Below are positions 35,974 to 46,354 of a DNA stretch of 64,000 bases, in pieces. This DNA is from Pseudocercospora fijiensis CIRAD86. Taxonomy: Eukaryota; Ascomycota; Dothideomycetes; Mycosphaerellales; Mycosphaerellaceae. Every line of letters begins with the position of its first letter. The first letter of the stretch is position 1. The stretch spans positions 124,001 through 188,000 of the forward strand of contig NW_006921550.1 of NCBI RefSeq assembly GCF_000340215.1, read 5' to 3'. Under the pieces are notes generated by a model, which saw nothing but the letters and a program-made list of their open reading frames with translations, did not search any database and was not told where the DNA came from. A program made the position numbers and the translations under genes.

Positions 35974-36516
35974 CTAGTCCTCCGCATCGCCATTCTTCTC
36001 AACCTCTTGTCCATGCTCGCTTGAAGAAGGTGTCCGAACCGCATCCACGGCAGCATTAAGTGCTTCGGCTTCAGAATATGCGAAAGGACCCTTGGTGTCA
36101 TCTCCCTGCAGCGTGATGTCAAGCTCCTCGGCCGCATCTTCAATTCGCCTTTTCACATCTCGAAAGGCGTCCAGGTCATCTTCGTCGTAGAAAGCCTTGT
36201 TCTTCTCGTTGGGTCCACGGATAATGTCGTCCCATTTCGAACCCTTACCTGCCTGGTTCCGTTCCTTGTACATTGAGCGGTAAAGATTCGTCTTGGTGCC
36301 TTTTTTGCTGGAGTCGATGTTGAAGAGTTTGTTCATTAGTCTGGTGGCCTCGTCTGTGTCGTCTTTCATGGGTCCGCTGCAGCTGAGACCGAAGTGGCCG
36401 TAGAGAAGGTAGAGTGCTCTCAATTCGTCTGGCTGCCAGAGGTGCTTGTTCTTCTGCTGCTTCGGAGCTTCCTCTTCCTCTGGTTCTTGGCTTTGCTCTC
36501 TGTTCGTCTTGGCCAT
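35974..36516 (-). CDS. Small acidic protein of unknown function
   Basis: A 180-residue intronless product from the first ATG at 36516 (MAKTNREQ); upstream in-frame codons lack an ATG. The sequence is highly charged. It contains HLWQPDELRALYLLYGHFG, which resembles the first helix of a SANT/Myb-like or trihelix fold, then NLYRSMYKERNQ and acidic C-terminal segments ending in NGDAED. No signal peptide or membrane segment is seen. A nuclear role is a guess from the Myb-like helix only. Confidence 0.6.
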   Translation of the reverse strand: MAKTNREQSQEPEEEEAPKQQKNKHLWQPDELRALYLLYGHFGLSCSGPMKDDTDEATRLMNKLFNIDSSKKGTKTNLYRSMYKERNQAGKGSKWDDIIRGPNEKNKAFYDEDDLDAFRDVKRRIEDAAEELDITLQGDDTKGPFAYSEAEALNAAVDAVRTPSSSEHGQEVEKNGDAED

Positions 36517-36821
36517 GGTTGAGGACCGACGGGAAGCTTGGTGGTGCTGAAAAAGGTGTGACCGCAAGTCACTAGATATAAGTACCGATCGCAGAGACAC
36601 GTCTGGCTAGCAAACATGCCGAAGCATATAGCGTCTACCTCAAGAGACTCGAAGGCCGGAGGAGGAACATGTGTTATGTCAGGCTCCAAAGCGGCGGGTA
36701 TGCTTTGTCTTTCGTCCAGACCAATATGTGAGACTCTTCTCGAACCCCGTTACGAGCTAGGGGGAGCAAAAGAACTCTCTGCCTTGAATAACGATGGCCG
36801 TAAGGCAACCTCACCGAAGTC

Positions 36822-37464
36822 CTAAGAGCCATCGCGAAGTTCGACTTCCATGTCCGCCGCCAAGTCATCCAGCTCTTTTACGTCGACCCATGAAGTTACA
36901 GCAGGGTAGACACCACACGCCACATTATATGCTGCTTCCGTGTCGAATCTGCACTTCTCATTGCAGCCTATCCGATCGACGTAAATCTGAGCGCTTTTGA
37001 GGTCCAACTCGTCTCTGATACACTCGAGCAAAGTTCTCATCCCTGCGCCAATCGTGACAACACTGGGGCTTCCCTCTATGAATGAGGCATGGTAGAAGAC
37101 TGTTACCAGGAGCCACGATCTTGAGTTTCGTCAGATTGCTACCAAAGGCAATCTTGCGATATATCGCTCACCGTGCGGTGTGGGAGGGAATTGAGACTGT
37201 GCATCCGATGATAGTCCAGGCGAAAGTCGGGCAGTTGGGTGCCAGACGGCTCCCTCGTCCGCATGCGTGACCTTGAATTGCCAAGCAGCACAAGCTCCTC
37301 GATATGGCTGGTCCATGTGGGATGCGAGAGCAGATCTATGGCATACAGGACACTTTTCGGGTGCAAATATAGCGTCTGTTTGCTGTCGTGGAGTCTGACG
37401 GTTCAGCCTTCTCTGCTATGGATACTACACGCTCTGAGGGCAGTTTGGGCAACTGGAGAGCCAT
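36822..37464 (-). pseudogene. Decayed F-box-like gene
   Basis: The minus strand shows several coding-like blocks in different frames. MALQLPKLPSERVVSIAEKA begins at 37464 and resembles an F-box start. LHPKSVLYAIDLLSHPTW (37366 onward) and SHIEELVLLGNS follow one frame away. A third block, FGSNLTKLKIVAP, is near 37110. The last block, VFYHASFIEGSPSVVTIGAG, continues through MRTLLECIRDELDL to a stop at 36822. No plausible intron set joins them, so frameshifts are more likely. An active gene with short introns cannot be fully excluded. Confidence 0.45.
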
Positions 37465-38065
37465 TCTGCGGAAGTACAATCAGCTTACTACCTCACAAAG
37501 AGACACTCATACTGTCGTGAGTATCGGATGAGGACTAGAAAGGGAGTACGTAGTCCGCGAGAGCGAGAGAATGCCAAGATAAGTCTGCTTCCACATCTTG
37601 TCAAGATGTAGAGTCACGTGCATTATTTGCTCCGGATTTTGCCACTAATATCGAGCGTTGCCCAGCGCACGGACCTGCTCCCAAAATAAGGGTGTGCAAG
37701 GATCCTCGGACTCCTCCTGGCTAGTGCGTGTCGAGTTGTCGATGACTTTTGGCGGAGTCTCAACATCCACCATCCACCACGCACACATCCAGCCGGACCA
37801 GCCCCGTCAAAGACATTCGCTTCTTACGAGAAATATCAGCCTTCTGGCCTCTGTTCCACCAGTCACTCGCTACTAACCAACAGCAATCGTATTTTCGGGC
37901 AGGCTCCGCCGAGCTTTGAGTTCCATTTCGGCGGGTACGAGGGGACGCGAACCAGAATACACAGACACATTTTCAAAGCAGTACACACCGCAATATCGGC
38001 CATCGTAGTGCTCAAGAGCAGACATACCACCTCACATACGTCTCGCGAGACATAATATCACCACA
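37465..38065. other. Intergenic, no gene seen
   Basis: Upstream of the membrane-anchored protein gene; no supported frame on either strand. Confidence 0.45.
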
Positions 38066-38962
38066 ATGCGGCCATCCGAGCTTGTGGCCAGCATCTTCCT
38101 CTTCTCCTCCGCTTGCGCAGCCTCAGGAGCAGCGTGGGCACCCGTTGAGGCTTTCGAGAACGAAATTGCGCCGCTTCTACGACGAGACGACCAGTCGACA
38201 TCGTACGACCTCTCTTTCTCTGCCAAGCAGGGCAATACCGCCACTACAGAGAGCGATACCAAAGCAACGGGCGATGCGACAACGACCCGCGACAGCAACG
38301 ATGCTGCAACCACTGCCACTGCGACGGGCGATAGCAAGACCAGCGAGGGAGACAAGACGACGGGAACTGCGAAGAACACCGGCACCGCCACCGCAAAGTC
38401 TTCCAACAAGAGTGGCTCGCAGGAGACGAAGACTTTCGATGCCAGATTACCAGCTGGTGGCGTGTCGATGATCACACCAAACGCTCAATCCACCTCATAC
38501 TACAAGATCAAGGACTACATAACCTTTGCCTGGAACTACACCTCTCTCTCCGTTACTCCCTCGCGAGTTGACATCTTGGCCTCGTGTAGCAAAAACCAGG
38601 AGACGTACACAATCGCTCTGAATCAGTCCGTGCAGGCGACTCAATCCGTGATTTGGGACACTGGCGCATTCCAAGCCAGCGCAACAGTGCCACTGCTTAC
38701 TGAGACATACACGCTCATCATCCACGATGCGGCCAAGGACGTCAGCGCTACGCCTCAGGCAGGGTATTTGGCGACATACCAACAGTTCACCTTTGGCATG
38801 TACTCGCCCCAGCCATACACTCCAATGTCGGAGTACGTTTGCGCGACGTGTAACTCTGCCATGAGTTTGGCCGAGAGGCAGACGTTGATCGGTCTGCTCA
38901 CACTAACAGGTATCACGGTGCTCACCTTCGGGTGGTTCACTGGTGTGGCAGGTCTTTGGTGA
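38066..38962 (+). CDS. Membrane-anchored extracytoplasmic protein (DUF7137-like)
   Basis: A 298-residue intronless protein. A signal peptide (MRPSELVASIFLFSSACAAS) leads into a Thr/Ser/Asp-rich linker (about residues 50-120) that is probably O-glycosylated. A beta-rich domain begins at LPAGGVSMITPNAQSTSYY and includes DYITFAWNYTSLSVTPS. A C-terminal hydrophobic helix (TLIGLLTLTGITVLTFGWF) follows, so the bulk lies outside the cytoplasm or in the ER lumen. The GGVSMITP/FAWNYTSL pattern is what I recall for fungal DUF7137 proteins, whose role is not established. It may act in wall assembly, by analogy of layout only. Confidence 0.72.
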   Translation: MRPSELVASIFLFSSACAASGAAWAPVEAFENEIAPLLRRDDQSTSYDLSFSAKQGNTATTESDTKATGDATTTRDSNDAATTATATGDSKTSEGDKTTGTAKNTGTATAKSSNKSGSQETKTFDARLPAGGVSMITPNAQSTSYYKIKDYITFAWNYTSLSVTPSRVDILASCSKNQETYTIALNQSVQATQSVIWDTGAFQASATVPLLTETYTLIIHDAAKDVSATPQAGYLATYQQFTFGMYSPQPYTPMSEYVCATCNSAMSLAERQTLIGLLTLTGITVLTFGWFTGVAGLW

Positions 38963-39390
38963 GGCGGAGATCGTCGTGTGGGATGAAAATGAGCTATCTG
39001 TGCAGAAAGCATTGCGTTGGCGCTGGGGTTTATTTCAATGGTCACGACATCAAACAAAATGGGACATTACGAGGTTCAGGGTGTTCGGGAGTCATAAGTG
39101 GCAGACGAAGAAGTCAATGAAGTACATGTAATTAATCACGTACAGTACATCTAATTTGGAAAGCCGTCATCTGAAGCCGATTCCTGGCACGCTCTATTGT
39201 GATAAAAGAAAGGCAGTAACGCATCGCAGACGGGGGAAGGTGGTGCAAAAGCGTCTGAACTTGCTGCTTCACGTCAACAAATGCGGCCAACGACTTCTGC
39301 AACAACCACAACTCCAACCGAGGTATCTGCTTACAGGACATTCTTCCAACTGGCGTTTTAGCATCTGCAGACACTCGCAAACAACTTGTC
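38963..39390. other. Intergenic, no gene seen
   Basis: 3' UTR of the preceding gene and promoter of the BTB locus; no supported frame. Confidence 0.4.
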
Positions 39391-40488
39391 ATGGAACGAT
39401 ACGACATTGTCGACGAGGGCGACATCATACTTCAGGTCCAGGACAGCATCGAGCTACGTGTATACTCGCAGGTCCTACGACTGAACTCGTCCGTCTTCCG
39501 CGCCATGCTAGGTAAAGACTGGGCAGAAGGCAAGGCTTTGATCGGTGCAAACGCCGGAACGCCCTTCTGTCTCGAGTTACCCGACGATGATCCCGAGGCC
39601 ATGAAACTGCTTTGCTTGGTGCTGCACAATCGCGACTACCTCAGCGCGCTCCCATCGCCATCGGCCTTCCTCAAGTATGCGGAGGTCGTCGACAAGTACA
39701 ATTGCGCCATGGCAGCCACGCTGTTCTCGAACGTGTGCCTGCAGCACTTTCAGAACATGGGACCAGCAAGAATAGACCTTCGAGGGTACGCCCAAATTCT
39801 CCTGGCCACGATTCGCCTGGACACCGCCTCTAGATTCGCCTTCTTCGCGCATGTCTTGATGTTTCATTGGAATATATCTGACCTCCTCAACGCTCGTTGC
39901 GAAGAATAGGAGGGCAGCGAAGTTATGAGTATGAGCTTCGTTCGATCGCTTGAGCAACGACCCACTAATACAATTACAGGAAGTCTCCAAAATCGCGTGA
40001 ACGAGTGCTATGGAGCCCTCAAGACCACAATCATAACCCTCGTCGGAACCATCCTGTCTGAGCTCGATCCACGATACACACACTATGAGGACGAATCTTT
40101 TGGCGTCGAACCAAACAGCCTCGTATTGTTGCAAGAGAGCAACACACAGAATCACGGGCCTGAGATCTGTAGCTTCTATTCAGATCATGTGGGCAAATGC
40201 CTCTCGAGACTAGCCAGCGCGGGTGTTTGGCCAGCTATCTTTCAGGTTCAGACGCTATGGAAACTCCAAAAAGCAGTCATGGCTTTCCAATGGCCTAACG
40301 ACACTACACATTCATATTGTTCACGTCATACTGAGATCGCCTTTCGGGTAGTCCTTGCTTCCGGTTCGACGGCGACACTGAATATGAGGGCTGCCGCGCT
40401 CAAGATACAATTCGCCTTGTGTCTTGATTGCTTCAAGGCAGGCGGAAAGAATGAGGGCACGTGCAGAGTCCAGCACGACAAGGAATAG
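39391..40488 (+). pseudogene. BTB/POZ-domain gene interrupted by an in-frame TAG
   Basis: The first frame (39391-39909) encodes a BTB domain at its N-terminus: GDIILQVQDSIELRVYSQVL, NSSVFRAMLGKDW, and ALPSPSAFLKYAEVVDKYNC near the end of the fold. It stops at TAG (39907). If that codon is read through, seven more codons (EGSEVM plus one base) reach a good GTATGA donor at 39929. Splicing to the acceptor at 39979 then restores the second frame exactly (RSLQNRVNECYGALK) and continues to 40488. The neat phase fit argues that both parts were one gene and that TAG replaced a sense codon such as CAG. It may be a recent pseudogene, a strain allele, a sequencing error, or a still functional short BTB protein of 172 residues. 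Confidence 0.7.
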
Positions 40489-40666
40489 CACGGGCAAGTT
40501 TGCAGCGGGAGGACTGATATGGCTGTAAGGAGCAGCTTTGCGCTTTGGCATTGAAGGATACTTGCTAGACCTCGAAAATGTCGACACTTCGTAACAAGTT
40601 GATATTACACAATCGTGCTCGCACCAAAGAGCTATGAGAGCACCTTGGAGGACAAATCACGAACAA

Positions 40667-41008
40667 TCATTGCAAGAACCACTTCTCATCTTCCTCGACA
40701 ACGTCCCTGATCTCAATTGGGCTCTTCTCGAGCCGGGACCAGTCTCCCTCGTCCATTGGCTGCCACGTACTCTCAACAGTCCGTCTCCAAGCAAACAGCT
40801 GCTGCTCCAGCATGTCTTCGTACTCCTCCGAAAGCAGATCTGGCCTGTCGAAGCACTTCTGCAATCTCTTTGCAAATCCCGTGGTACAGTCGTCTTGTGG
40901 GATATGGACCGAGAAGTGATGTAATGAAAGGTGCGTCCATGCCAAGAAACGGAATGTGAGAACTGCTGCTCTTGCCTTCGGAGATGCTATAGCCGTTGAA
41001 CTCTGCAT
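40667..41008 (-). CDS. Possible small unknown protein
   Basis: A 113-codon open frame from an ATG at 41008. The segment FDRPDLLSEEYEDMLEQQLF and its charged continuation have a composition typical of real coding sequence. No domain is recognised. It starts only 85 bp from the divergent coiled-coil gene, which is tight for two promoters, so it may be a fragment or a chance frame. Confidence 0.35.
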   Translation of the reverse strand: MQSSTAIASPKARAAVLTFRFLAWTHLSLHHFSVHIPQDDCTTGFAKRLQKCFDRPDLLSEEYEDMLEQQLFAWRRTVESTWQPMDEGDWSRLEKSPIEIRDVVEEDEKWFLQ

Positions 41009-41093
41009 AAGCGAGCCTGTTTATTTTGATGCTTAGTCCTCACTCTGCGACATATCACTTCAACCTCGCCAACCAGCGTCACTCGACCTCAAC

Positions 41094-42017
41094 ATGGCAT
41101 CGCAAGAGGACGACACCAATAGTTGCAGTGACCCGCTGCATGCCAATGCCGCTGTCGAAAAGCTTGCGGAGAAGGTCGATGGCCTTCTAACCGGCGGCTT
41201 GCATGGCGAGTTCTACGAGAGTCGCACCTCGAGCAAGAATCGGCACCAGCAGCTCTCAGAAATGTTCGAGCTCAGACAGCTATTTCAGGAAGTCAAAGCT
41301 GGCCAGGAGAAGATCCTTCGCACTGCTGCAATCAGAGAAGAGCAAGCCGCAGCAGCTGCTGCAGCCACTACAAAAAGCGGCGGTCTGAGCACCAACAATA
41401 TTGCCGCGATCGAGGCAGTCGTCCAAAGACTTACGGCGGATAAGTTCCGCGATATGAGTCTACTTTCTCAACGGTTGAAGGATAGCGAGAAAGAGAACGC
41501 CGCTCTGAAGAAGCAGATTGAAGACCTCGAGTTTCGCTTCAAGACGAGAAACATCAGTGGTCTCAAGGGCTCCTTTCCAAGCATGAACCAGCACAACCAG
41601 ATGATGAATAAGGTTTCAAAGCTGGAGCATGACATGGCGCTGTGCGAGGCGCACCGTACTACACCCAATCCTCTCGAAGCTAGATGCTCCGACATGCAAA
41701 ATAGCCTCAACTATGCATTTACATGCTTGGAGGATCTAATAAAGTTGGACGTGAAAGCCGAGATGAAAGGTCTGGCGGATAAGATTGCAGAGCTGGACTA
41801 TCGGGACGAGGCGGTGGTCGCTTCAGAGAAGATCGATAATGATACTGCACAGGTCAGGACTAGTGTTCTGGGAAGCATTGACTACGAGGACTCATTTGCC
41901 AATGAGTGGGACGGGTTACAGTGCGCTGGCTTTTTCTCGAGCAAAGGTAGCGATATTGAGGACAGCGACAGCCGCGAGGGAAGCGAGGATGAATATGTTG
42001 ATTACGAGGACTGGTAA
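41094..42017 (+). CDS. Coiled-coil protein, paralog 1 of a local family
   Basis: A 307-residue intronless protein that I do not recognise from a named family. It has heptad-like Glu/Lys/Leu-rich stretches at about residues 55-190, a short Ala run (EEQAAAAAAATTK) and an acidic end (SEDEYVDYEDW). The core IAAIEAVVQRLTADKFRDMS matches the other two local paralogs at the positions of MESVVERVTEKKFRDLA and METVIEQKTNEKFRDIS. A second shared block is the polar SMNQHNQMMNKVSKLEHD. No signal peptide or membrane helix is seen. It is the shortest-armed and most diverged copy. Confidence 0.75.
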   Translation: MASQEDDTNSCSDPLHANAAVEKLAEKVDGLLTGGLHGEFYESRTSSKNRHQQLSEMFELRQLFQEVKAGQEKILRTAAIREEQAAAAAAATTKSGGLSTNNIAAIEAVVQRLTADKFRDMSLLSQRLKDSEKENAALKKQIEDLEFRFKTRNISGLKGSFPSMNQHNQMMNKVSKLEHDMALCEAHRTTPNPLEARCSDMQNSLNYAFTCLEDLIKLDVKAEMKGLADKIAELDYRDEAVVASEKIDNDTAQVRTSVLGSIDYEDSFANEWDGLQCAGFFSSKGSDIEDSDSREGSEDEYVDYEDW

Positions 42018-42345
42018 CTTGCGCGAAATGGATGCGGAAATTATGCTGGCTGAGAGATTCGAATGAGGATCATGAAAACGTCTTGTGTCTGGAGCATTCG
42101 CAAGCTGGACGGCGAGCATCGTGTATCAAGCGAGAGGAGCGGGAGAGGAGAAGGTACGCATTGGAACTTCAGTGTACATGTTTGTGCTTTGCTGTGGCGA
42201 CCGTTACATGTGAAAACGGCCCTACCCAGAGTCTTCCAAGCAACGCTCGCGCTTGCCGGTTCCCATGCGACTCATCATTCTCTTCTTTCGCCTCTATCCA
42301 CTGCTTCCGCTTTCATTTGACAGCTCTATCACCAAGTTGTCAAAC

Positions 42346-43167
42346 ATGTCATCAGGCACTACTAGCGGCGACAAGGAGACAACAACACCCAAAGCGATGG
42401 AGGAAGTTGAAGATATCGCAAGGGCCAAGCTGCATTCTGCTGTGGCAGACGCCCTCACTGAGTTCACAAGTCGACTTGGCGGTGGTGGATTTGGCGACCT
42501 ACGAATCGAGGGAAGCAAGGCAAACGGCCACGAAGAGCTATTCAAGCTGAGGGAGCAGCTTCTGAAGATCCAAGAGGACCAAGCGAGGCAGCTCGCCATT
42601 AACACTCGCCTGGTGGAACTGAAAGAGAACCCACCGCTCCCGACTTCCCAGGGCTCCAGCAAGATGTCCGTCAATAGCACCAAAGCTATGGAGAGCGTCG
42701 TTGAGAGAGTCACCGAGAAAAAATTCCGCGACCTTGCTATTAAGCTTGATAGCGCCGTTAGCCGACAAGACAAGGCGGAGACCGAGAACAAGAAGTTGAA
42801 AGATGAGCTCGACGATCTCAAGATGAAGCAGAAGAAGGGTACCAGGAACACTGAGAGTGATTATAGCGTCAGCCTGGGCCAGCACCGCGACCTCTCCAAA
42901 AAGGTGGAAAAGCTTCAGAAGCAAGAGAATTCCACCAATGATCTGCGACAGCAGCAAAAGCAACTGCAGAGTCAGCTTTCTCTGCTCCAAGCCCGCTTCG
43001 AAAATGGAAAGCACGCATCTTCTGCACTCGATTTGCTAGATGTGAGGGATCAGTTCCAAGACCTGAGGAGAGACATTAGGCATTTGGCAGAAGAGCTTCA
43101 AGATCTTCAACAGAAGCTTCAAAATCTTCAAGAGACGGTCGCGCGGCAACGCCGAATCTTTTGTTGA
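42346..43167 (+). CDS. Coiled-coil protein, paralog 2 of a local family
   Basis: 273 residues from ATG 42346 (MSSGTTSGDKETTT). An upstream in-frame ATG at 42253 would add a hydrophobic leader (MRLIILFFRLYPLLPL), but the paralogs lack one, so the later start is preferred. Shared with paralog 3 are TSRLGGGGFGDLRIEGSK near the N-terminus, then a Leu/Glu-rich stretch, the KAMESVVERVTEKKFRDLAI core and LGQHRDLSKKVEKLQKQ. The C-terminal half is a long Gln/Leu heptad stretch ending in QRRIFC. It probably forms a coiled-coil oligomer; the role is unknown. Confidence 0.72.
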   Translation: MSSGTTSGDKETTTPKAMEEVEDIARAKLHSAVADALTEFTSRLGGGGFGDLRIEGSKANGHEELFKLREQLLKIQEDQARQLAINTRLVELKENPPLPTSQGSSKMSVNSTKAMESVVERVTEKKFRDLAIKLDSAVSRQDKAETENKKLKDELDDLKMKQKKGTRNTESDYSVSLGQHRDLSKKVEKLQKQENSTNDLRQQQKQLQSQLSLLQARFENGKHASSALDLLDVRDQFQDLRRDIRHLAEELQDLQQKLQNLQETVARQRRIFC

Positions 43168-45190
43168 CAAGAGGGTCGCAATTAGAGGCTGCGTCGTATG
43201 GGACTCACAACTCGGTCATGAAGATTTCCCGAGAGCGGGACTGCTGAGGGCACCGGATATGTATGAGGATGACCTCGAATTCTGAAAGAGTGACGGGGTC
43301 GACTTTTGGGTCAAGATGGTGGGTGGAGAAGGCTGAGTATCATGGCTGTAGCATGAAAGGAAAGCGTTTCTCGTGTCCTTACTAAGCATTGCACTATCCA
43401 GGCCATGCCTCTTCATTGAAGTACACGAACGATAGCGCATGTGAAGTTTCACGGGCGGAAGAAATTCGCGACGACCGCCTGGCGCACCACCACCGCGTGA
43501 ACTCTTCGCTCCGCGCCAGATTCTGCCGCGGCCACGACCTCCTGCTCGCCTCCACTGCCGCGATGTTCACTGCTCGGAGCATAGCATAGCGTCTGTCCTC
43601 CTCTTCGCTGTCGTCTTCGGCAGGCGTCTTTCGATCTTGGAGTAGGGCGGTCGATACGGCAAAACGTCGACCGGCCAGCAATTCATCGTGCATAAGCGTG
43701 CGACACAGAACAATTTTTCATGTATTGGAACGGTCGTTCTAGTTCTAGAGAAGAAGGTGACGTCCCGCTACCAGCATCGGAGCTGCCTCCTTTGCAGATC
43801 ACTGAATCATCGCACATGAACGCGTAAAAGAGTGGCCTGCACGAAGATATCGCGTCGTGCTGGAACGAGCACCGCACCTTCCCTCTTGCCTGCCTGCCAC
43901 CGCACGTGGCACGACCGATGCCATCTAAAAATCTTTTCGTCGCTTTTACTCTTCTCTTCTGCTTCCTCATCACACTCTCTACACGCCTCGCACGCGTCTA
44001 GAACTACATGGGTATATCCGAGTGTGATCACGGCCGGGCTAGTCACGGTTGTCTCTGACCAGATACAGGCAGCCTTAGCGAGCACAATCTCCAGACCAAC
44101 GCCTTCAAAGATCGCGGTCACCATTACGACGTGACAGGAGAGGCCGTTCTCCTTCTCGAGAGCGGTCATCCGGTTACAGCAGCAGGGCCGAGTCCCTGTA
44201 TCGGCAGTCGGATAGATATGCATCCCCAGCACGGCACTACCAAAGATCACGATCACCACGCCAGGACAGCAGACAGTCGCCTTCAGGACGTGGTTTCCTT
44301 CTTCGCGACAGCGGACCTGGCAATGAGCCTGGCACCCAGAGTCGACGGTTTGCCCGAGAACCGTATCCAAGCGAGTGACGACGAGTACGCGGGGCCACGG
44401 GTGACCTTCATTTTGGAGGTCGTCACAAAAGTGGAGGAACGTCGAGGCACACAAAGCGCCAAGACATACCGACTTCAGCGCCAACAGATCATTCTGAAAT
44501 GACCTGCACTGTATGCAGTCGTCGGCCGGAGAATGCTGTTGACAGATTTTCCGTTTCACCCGAGAGGAAAGCTATCACGAGACCTACAGCCGGCCACACG
44601 ACGCAACACGCGAAGACATCGGCAAATCTCGACGGCTGCAGATCTAACTTGTTGGAGGACATGCCACGGCATAGAATGCGCCACTCGAGCCACATCGAGA
44701 TATCGAGATATTGGCAATCGGTGGCTGGAAGCAATAATCTCTCAAAGGGAAGAGCAAGAAGATGCTCATGGTAGAGCAGCGTGGAGAACAGATGGATCGA
44801 ATCCCAGCGAATTTTCTGAGACGACGACCAAGCCTACCCAGCTGCTTTTTGGCCTTGGAATCTCTTCCCAGATCGGCCTCACGAATGAACTGGCGCCAGT
44901 CCTTGAAGTCCACGACTTCCTCCATCCAGGTCGGTGTCCGTTTCCATATTCTCGATCTTGGACTTCGTGGATCGGAGCTTCTCTTGCAGGCTGGTACTCC
45001 CTGCCAAATTGTTTTGAGCCTTGCTCTCTCTTGCCAAATGTCTCGTCTTACACCTTCCTATTGACAAATCAGCGGGAACGACAGCGACAGTGCTACGTAC
45101 CAACCTTGCACCCACTCCGAAGCCGAGCGAGTTGAGTCAATTCAGCGTATTACCAGCAAAATCACGCTAACAAAAGTGATCAACACGATA
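43168..45190. other. 2-kb spacer within the paralog cluster
   Basis: Nothing here is strongly supported as a gene. A 250-codon minus-strand frame (43807-44559) is Cys-rich with no recognisable domain, and overlaps equally long plus-strand frames. Between 44640 and 45115, minus-strand frames 1 nt apart read SLQEKLRSTKSKIENMETDT and then VVDFKDWRQFIREAD. These look like eroded coding sequence. Confidence 0.4.
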
Positions 45191-46354
45191 ATGACGAAGG
45201 TCTCAGGCAAGCAGAAGCAGTCGTACCAGGCACCACTGAACTACACGACTGATAAAGAAGCCACCGGTACTGTCGAAATATTTGACACCGCTGCACCTGC
45301 AACAAGCGAAAAGGCAGAGCCTGCCGCCAAAGCCAAGCTGCACCTCGAGCGCGCCAAAATGTGCAGTGTCACATCCGCTCCTGTCGAGGACATCACGAGT
45401 CGCTTGAGCGGTGGCAACTTCGGTGATATCACTGTCGATGGCAGCAAAGACACTCATCCGAACGGTCACCGCGAATTGTCCCAGTTGCGCGAACTCCTCA
45501 CCAAAGTCCTGGATTTCCAGACAAAGCAGCTGGCCATCGACGAACGCATCCTCCAACTGAAAGAGAATACTCCTCAGAAGGGCGCCGACGGGAACGCCGA
45601 AATGTCGGCCAATAATGTTCGAGTGATGGAGACTGTGATTGAACAGAAGACAAATGAGAAGTTTCGAGATATCTCCATCAAATTCGAGGAAATGACTAAG
45701 AAGCTCAATAAATCCGAGAAGCGCAATGAGCAGCTGGAGTCCGAGCTCGAAGCGCTGAAGACCAAGATGAAGAAGAGTGCAGGCGGCAATCAACGTCCCA
45801 GCATGACCCAGCACCACCGCATCGTGAGTCGCGTGGCAGATCTTGAGAAGAAGCAGAAACAAACGACGGAACTAAGCCGCAACGTCGAACTTCTCGAGCT
45901 CCAGTCCCAAGTTCAAAGACAAGTCAACCAGCTTGAGTCGACTGCCGCTGCCGATTATGACTACTTGACCAGGAAAGTCGAACGCCTAGAGTCAGACGTC
46001 AGCGCACAGGAGACCCTCGTCTCGTTGCATGGCCCGAGACTTGTCGCGATGAACGGCAGAGTTGAAGAGTTGCGAAATGCGGAGTCCAGGATCAAGATGC
46101 TGGAGATGAACGCGGAAGCCTCGACGGCTGATTGGAAGAGAGAGATAAAGAACTTAACAGAGTGGGTCTGGGATCTCGGCGACTTTGAGGATGGACTGGA
46201 TATCAAGACGAGAGAATGGCTAGCCGAGCTGAATGATCGGATCAGGGTCGTGCAGCGAGAGTCGGGCCATGCGAAATACGACCGTGTCAGCGCTCGCAAG
46301 CTGTGGAGTTACGAAGACCTCATGGCTACTGGAAGAGAGCGACGAGGAGACTAA
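45191..46354 (+). CDS. Coiled-coil protein, paralog 3 of a local family
   Basis: 387 residues from the first ATG (MTKVSGKQKQSYQAP). Its first third carries TSRLSGGNFGDITVDGSK and HRELSQLRELLTKVLDFQTK, aligned with paralog 2. The core VMETVIEQKTNEKFRDISIK and the QHHRIVSRVADLEKKQ block follow. After that, four or five long amphipathic segments continue to residue 350, making this the longest copy. There is a C-terminal Trp-rich piece (WVWDLGDFEDGLD). No signal peptide, membrane helix or catalytic motif is visible. I do not recognise a named family. Confidence 0.75.
   Translation: MTKVSGKQKQSYQAPLNYTTDKEATGTVEIFDTAAPATSEKAEPAAKAKLHLERAKMCSVTSAPVEDITSRLSGGNFGDITVDGSKDTHPNGHRELSQLRELLTKVLDFQTKQLAIDERILQLKENTPQKGADGNAEMSANNVRVMETVIEQKTNEKFRDISIKFEEMTKKLNKSEKRNEQLESELEALKTKMKKSAGGNQRPSMTQHHRIVSRVADLEKKQKQTTELSRNVELLELQSQVQRQVNQLESTAAADYDYLTRKVERLESDVSAQETLVSLHGPRLVAMNGRVEELRNAESRIKMLEMNAEASTADWKREIKNLTEWVWDLGDFEDGLDIKTREWLAELNDRIRVVQRESGHAKYDRVSARKLWSYEDLMATGRERRGD

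Noticed and set aside
43807..44559. 250-codon minus-strand frame
   Set aside because: Cys-rich but with no domain, no paralog and equally long frames on the other strand, so it is kept only as a note in the spacer.
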